Source of the DNA: an uncultured bacterium
GTDB lineage: Bacteria; Bacteroidota; Rhodothermia; Rhodothermales; Rubricoccaceae
Length of the DNA stretch: 64,000 bases
Assembly: GCA_947493945.1 (NCBI GenBank)
Contig: CANLSR010000009.1
Span: 62,001 to 126,000, forward strand
Direction of reading: 5' to 3'
A model generated the notes under the pieces. It did not search any database. It saw nothing but the letters and a program-made list of their open reading frames with translations, and was not told the DNA's origin. This document shows, piece after piece, positions 59,344 to 64,000 of this stretch. Position numbers and translations under genes: made by a program. The first letter of the stretch is position 1, and every line of letters begins with the position of its first letter.

Positions 59344-60669
59344 ATGCGCCGACAGGTCATCGAAAAGCTCGAAATCCTGGCCGACGCGGCCAAGTACGAC
59401 GCCTCGTGCGCGTCGTCGGGCGGCAAGCGCGAGAACTCCAAGACGGGCATCGGCAACTCGACCGGCGCCGGCATCTGCCACTCGTACACCGAGGACGGGC
59501 GGTGCGTGTCGCTGCTCAAGGTCCTGTTCTCCAACGTCTGCATCTACGACTGCGCCTACTGCGTGTCGCGCCGCTCCAACGAGGAGGTCACGCGCGTCGC
59601 GTTCACGGTCCAGGAGGTCGTAGACCTGACGATGGACTTCTACAAGCGGAACTACATCGAGGGCCTGTTCCTGTCGTCGGGCATCTTCAAGGACGCCGAC
59701 ACGACGACTGAGAAGCTGGTCGCCGTGGCGCGGTCGCTGCGCCACGACCACGGCTTCAACGGCTACATCCACCTCAAGGTGATCCCGGGCGCCTCGGCCG
59801 AGCTGCTGACCGCCGCCGGCCGGCTGGCGGACCGCCTGAGCGTCAACGTCGAGATCCCGAGCGAGGTCGGCCTCAAGTCGGTGGCGCCGGAGAAGGACTA
59901 CGCTCAGGTGTTCGGGCCGATGGCGACCGTCCGCGACGGGATCGACGAGGCCAAGGAGGAGCGGCAGAAAGACCGGCGCGCGCCGCGGTTCGCCGCCGGC
60001 GGCCAGTCGACCCAGCTGGTGGTCGGCGCCACGCCCGAGAGCGACCGCCAGGTGCTCGAGCTGGTGGACGGGCTCTACTCGGAGCAGAAGCTCCGCCGCG
60101 TCTACTACTCCGGCTTTATCGCCTTGGGCGGCGACGACCGCGTGCCGGACCCCGAGACCTACCGCGCGCCGCTCCACCGCGAGCACCGGCTCTACCAGGC
60201 CGACTGGCTCCTGCGCAAGTACGGCTTCGCGCTGGACGAGGTGGCCCCGCCCGGCTCGGAGAACCTGGACGACGAGGTCGACCCCAAGACGGCCTACGCG
60301 CTCCGCTTTCCCGAGCTGTTCCCGGTCGACGTCAACGCGGCGCCCGTCGAGTGGCTCCAGCGCGTGCCGGGCCTGGGCATCCGCTCGTCCAAGCGGATCA
60401 TCGCCGCGCGCCGGCGCGGCGTGGTCCGGTGGGCCGACCTGCGGGCGATGGGCGTGGTCTTGAAGCGCGCCCAGCACTTCCTGGTGACGCCGGACCACAA
60501 GCCCCACCTGATCGGCCAGGACCCCGGCGCCGTCCGCCAGCGGATCGTGGGCGGCCGGGCGGCGGGCTCGCCCCAGCTGTCGCTGTTCGCGCCCGCGCCG
60601 CTAGCTGGCGCTGTCCCTGGCGGGGTGGCGACAGCCGCCAGCGGGGCGGCCGTGCGGGCGGCGGCGTAG
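59344..60669 (+). CDS. Putative DNA modification/repair radical SAM protein (TIGR03916-like)
   Basis: 441 aa. Radical SAM cluster Cys66, Cys70, Cys73 in VCIYDCAYC (CxxxCxxC). The N-terminal KYDASCASSGG and GICHSY segments, LFLSSGIF, GYIHLKVIPGAS and NVEIPSE are typical of the group named for its link to uracil-DNA-glycosylase-like partners. A C-terminal helix-hairpin-helix (VPGLGIRSSKRIIAARR, about residue 345) should bind DNA. The last 25 residues are encoded by the dispersed element (copy C). The GTG of the DUF4130 gene overlaps its stop by one base. The reaction is unknown; a spore-photoproduct-lyase-like repair role is an inference. Confidence 0.9.
   Translation: MRRQVIEKLEILADAAKYDASCASSGGKRENSKTGIGNSTGAGICHSYTEDGRCVSLLKVLFSNVCIYDCAYCVSRRSNEEVTRVAFTVQEVVDLTMDFYKRNYIEGLFLSSGIFKDADTTTEKLVAVARSLRHDHGFNGYIHLKVIPGASAELLTAAGRLADRLSVNVEIPSEVGLKSVAPEKDYAQVFGPMATVRDGIDEAKEERQKDRRAPRFAAGGQSTQLVVGATPESDRQVLELVDGLYSEQKLRRVYYSGFIALGGDDRVPDPETYRAPLHREHRLYQADWLLRKYGFALDEVAPPGSENLDDEVDPKTAYALRFPELFPVDVNAAPVEWLQRVPGLGIRSSKRIIAARRRGVVRWADLRAMGVVLKRAQHFLVTPDHKPHLIGQDPGAVRQRIVGGRAAGSPQLSLFAPAPLAGAVPGGVATAASGAAVRAAA
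60599..60632 (+). repeat. Dispersed 34-nt element, copy C (inside the radical SAM gene tail)
   Basis: CGCTAGCTGGCG-CTGTCCCTGGCGG-GGTGGCGAC, one mismatch to copy A, followed by AGCCGCCAGCGGGG. Read on the plus strand it gives PLAGAVPGGVATAASG, a different protein tail from copies A and B because the orientation is reversed relative to the gene. Confidence 0.85.
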
Positions 60670-61487
60670 TGGCCGCTGCGCTCCCCGTCGACGCCACGCT
60701 CGCGGTCGAGACCGACGGCTCGTTCCCGGGCCTGCTCTCGGCCTACGCCGCCGCCTACCGGCACGGCGCGCTGCCCGCGTCGGTCGGCCGGCTGGACGAG
60801 CCCGCGCCCGGCGCGCTGTTTGGCCAGACGCTGCCCGTCGCGTCGGACGCCGCGCTAGCGGGGCGCGTCGAGCGGGGTCTGGAGCGGGTCAAGCCCGGGT
60901 TGGTGGGCCGGCTCCACCGGGCGTTCCTGAGCGAGCGGCCCGGCATGGAGGTGACCGTCCTGCGGCTGGTCGACGCGGCCCAGGCGGGCGGCGCGGTGGC
61001 GGCTGAGGACTGGACGTTCGAGCCGGCGCGCGTCGTGGCCCAGTGGTCCGGCCGCGTCGGGCGCGAGGCCCACCGGATGGAGGCGTTCGTCCGCTTCGAG
61101 CGCCACACCGACGACGAGAGCGGCGCCGAGCGGTGGGCGGCCGTGGCGCGCCCGGAGTACCACGTGCTCCCTCTCCTGACGGAGCACTTTGCCGCCCGCT
61201 ACCCGACGATGGCCTGGCGGATCGTCGACGCGCGGCGCCGGCTGGCCCTGGTCCACACGCCCGAGCCCGACCGCCAGCCGGGCGAGCCGGCCACGGTCAT
61301 CGTCCCGGCCGACACGCTGGACCTGCCCGAGGCGGCGCCCGACGAGGCGGCGGCCCAGGCCATGTGGCGCGCCTACTTCCAGGCCGTCACCATCCCCGAG
61401 CGGCGCAACCTCAGGCTCCACCTCCGCCACGTGCCCAAGCGCTACTGGCCCTACCTCACCGAGAAGCAGACGGGGGACCAGGCGTAA
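60669..61487 (+). CDS. DUF4130 domain protein (TIGR03915-like), partner of the radical SAM protein
   Basis: 272 aa, GTG start overlapping the previous stop (TAGTG). Segments typical of the family: FPGLLSAYAAAYRHG at the start, RLHRAFLSERPGMEVTVLRLV, WSGRVGREAHRMEAFVRFERH, YHVLPLLTEHFAARYPTMAWRIVDARR, and RNLRLHLRHVPKRYWPYLTE at the end. The family is almost always next to the radical SAM gene and is often fused to a uracil-DNA-glycosylase domain; that domain is missing here. A linker (PEPDRQPGEPA) is partly encoded by a 20-nt segment shared with recR. Function unknown, probably DNA metabolism. Confidence 0.88.
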   Translation: MAAALPVDATLAVETDGSFPGLLSAYAAAYRHGALPASVGRLDEPAPGALFGQTLPVASDAALAGRVERGLERVKPGLVGRLHRAFLSERPGMEVTVLRLVDAAQAGGAVAAEDWTFEPARVVAQWSGRVGREAHRMEAFVRFERHTDDESGAERWAAVARPEYHVLPLLTEHFAARYPTMAWRIVDARRRLALVHTPEPDRQPGEPATVIVPADTLDLPEAAPDEAAAQAMWRAYFQAVTIPERRNLRLHLRHVPKRYWPYLTEKQTGDQA

Positions 61488-61507
61488 CGCGCCGCCGGGA
61501 CCCGGCC

Positions 61508-62608
61508 CTACTCCGGCACCTCCAGGCGCGCCCCGCCCACCGTCTCGACCGGGCGCTCGTCCAGCGGCGGCGGGTTCATGGGGTCGGCCGCCTCGCCCTC
61601 GACGAACGGGCCGATGTAGAGCTCCTCCAGAAGGACCTTGCCCACGCCCAGGATCGGGACGACCAGGAACAGCCCGAGGAAGCCGGTAAAGGCGGCGAGC
61701 ACGATCTGCCCGGCCACGACGACGGCCGGCGCGACGGACACCAGCTCGCCCTGGACCTTGGGCGTGATAAAGCTGCCCTCGACCTGCTGCGCGACGACGG
61801 CCAGGCCCAGGGTCCACAGGCCCATCGAGGTCCCCTGCGAGAACGCGACGACGACGGCGGGCGTCCACCCGATAAAGGGGCCGAAGTTGGGGATCACCGT
61901 CAGCACGCCGGCAAAGGCCGCCAGCGCCAGCGCCCCGGGCAGCCCGATCACGGTCAGCCCGACGACGGCGATCGCAGTCAGCGCCGCAGTCGAGATCCCG
62001 ACGCCCTTGACCCACCCCAAGAGCGCCTCACCCATCCGCTCCAGCACGCGGCGGACGAACGGCTGGTGGTGTCGGTCGGCGAGCCGGATCACGCCCCGCG
62101 TGTAGCGGTCCGGGGAAACGGCCGTGTAGATGGCGACGAGCAGGACGACGAGCGCGCCGGCCAGGACGGCGGCCAGCGACGAGAACACGCCCAGGAGCCG
62201 CACGCTCAGCCGGCTCGCGGCCTCGGGGATCTGGATGGCGTTCTCGGGGAGCCCGAGCCGGGTTTGCGCGAGGTCGAGGAGCTCCGGCGCCCGCCCGACG
62301 AGCTCCCGCGTCTCGCCTGCCACGCGCGGCCCCCCGAGGTAGCCCGTCGCCCCGATGACCACCAGCAGGGCCACCACCACGAGGGCGAGCATGAGCCCCC
62401 GCGGCCCCCCGGTCTTCTCGGCCAGCCACCGGCTCGCGTGGAAGAACAGGACGCCGACGGAGACCCCGAGGAACACGAGCAGCACGGCCGCCCGCGTGAT
62501 CCACAGCACGGTGAGGAGGACGGCGGTCGTAGTGACGAGCGCGACGACGTACCGGGCGCGGCGGCGGAAATTTTCGGGCGCGTCGAGCGGCGTGGGGGAC
62601 GAGGGCAT
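61508..62608 (-). CDS. AI-2E family transporter (YdiK/PerM-like)
   Basis: 366 aa, about seven transmembrane segments with a large loop after the second or third. Family marks: FLGVSVGVLFFHASRWLAEKTG, GVLTVIPNFGPFIGWTPAVVVAF (conserved IPNFGPFIG), QVEGSFITPKVQGELVSVAP, and FLGLFLVVPILGVGKVLLEEL. Members export autoinducer-2, ions or other solutes; the name should not be taken as proof of AI-2 transport. Convergent with the DUF4130 gene (20 nt apart). Confidence 0.92.
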   Translation of the reverse strand: MPSSPTPLDAPENFRRRARYVVALVTTTAVLLTVLWITRAAVLLVFLGVSVGVLFFHASRWLAEKTGGPRGLMLALVVVALLVVIGATGYLGGPRVAGETRELVGRAPELLDLAQTRLGLPENAIQIPEAASRLSVRLLGVFSSLAAVLAGALVVLLVAIYTAVSPDRYTRGVIRLADRHHQPFVRRVLERMGEALLGWVKGVGISTAALTAIAVVGLTVIGLPGALALAAFAGVLTVIPNFGPFIGWTPAVVVAFSQGTSMGLWTLGLAVVAQQVEGSFITPKVQGELVSVAPAVVVAGQIVLAAFTGFLGLFLVVPILGVGKVLLEELYIGPFVEGEAADPMNPPPLDERPVETVGGARLEVPE

Positions 62609-62700
62609 CGGCCTCAGACGCTCTCCGGGGCCGGGAGTTCACGGACCGCCCACCCCGCTGGCGGCCGCCGCCGGCGGCGGCCCGCTCATCCGACACAGCG

Positions 62701-62755
62701 CCGCCCCCGACGCCGAGGCATCGGGGGCGGCGGCTGGCGGAGCGCGCCCGCCAGC
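62701..62755. terminator. Two consecutive hairpins downstream of acnA
   Basis: CCGCCCCCGA/TCGGGGGCGG (62701-62710 with 62721-62730, 10-bp perfect stem) and GCTGGCGG/CCGCCAGC (62733-62740 with 62748-62755). They begin 23 nt after the acnA stop and lie upstream of the AI-2E-type transporter start. Probably end the acnA transcript; no T tract. Confidence 0.6.
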
Positions 62756-62778
62756 GGAGCGAGCGGCGAGTCGCGGCC

Positions 62779-64000
<1,222 letters not shown>

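Overview
The window is about 70% G+C, densely coded, with many GTG and a few TTG starts. It reads like a chromosomal segment of a Rhodothermota-type bacterium (deep relative of Bacteroidota, possibly Rubricoccaceae). The evidence is a 7.9-kb sprA gene (type IX secretion translocon), a type III glutamine synthetase, a TTTG-20-nt-TAnnTTnG promoter of Bacteroidota type, many outer-surface lipoproteins, and the very high G+C. The species is an inference. There is one tRNA (Met), no rRNA, no CRISPR array, no insertion sequence and no prophage.

Layout. 1-14.8 kb (mostly +): the end of ruvB on the minus strand, a DUF3109 protein, rpoN, a histidine-kinase relic, tRNA-Met, an Lrp/AsnC regulator with type III glutamine synthetase, an RDD protein, the dnaX-ybaB-recR replication/repair group, a LOG-family nucleosidase with an ABC permease, and a saccharopine-dehydrogenase-like enzyme. 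14.8-36.7 kb (minus): an SDR enzyme, a lipoprotein, sprA, a DNA-repair-like row (Nei glycosylase, ATP-dependent ligase, DHH phosphoesterase, DUF421 protein), a five-gene row around rsfS, and a glyoxylate-shunt operon (aceB-aceA-aminotransferase). The shunt operon is divergent from an XRE/short-chain-acyl regulator at 36.8-38.4 kb. 38.4-41 kb: four lipoprotein genes and a DinB protein. 41.2-48.5 kb: small membrane and ComEA-like genes, mreB-mreC-dacB, an atypical small membrane ORF, hslV and an MFS transporter. 48.6-52.7 kb (minus): HAD, rho, folC, tsaE. 52.9-58 kb: recO, a LexA-like repressor, DUF2256, an esterase with GluQRS, and two DUF4398 lipoproteins, the second carrying an OmpA domain. 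58-64 kb: an unknown 368-aa protein, a radical-SAM/DUF4130 pair, an AI-2E-type transporter and the 3' part of acnA.

Main points of interest. (1) The single rho gene here encodes an arginine instead of the P-loop lysine and has lost the usual residues of the Q- and R-loops. (2) A family of short palindromic elements (core GCTGGCGG/CCGCCAGC) sits between genes as hairpins. Related copies are embedded in coding sequence as protein tails and linkers (LOG protein, malate synthase, radical SAM, RecR, DUF4130 protein), and one tandem pair supplies the stop codons of two convergent genes. (3) The LexA-like repressor lacks the cleavage site and the Ser/Lys dyad. (4) A radical-SAM/DUF4130 pair of unknown DNA-related function is present without a uracil-glycosylase domain. 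(5) A hybrid histidine-kinase relic lies behind rpoN. (6) A small acidic lipoprotein is built from 11-residue repeats.
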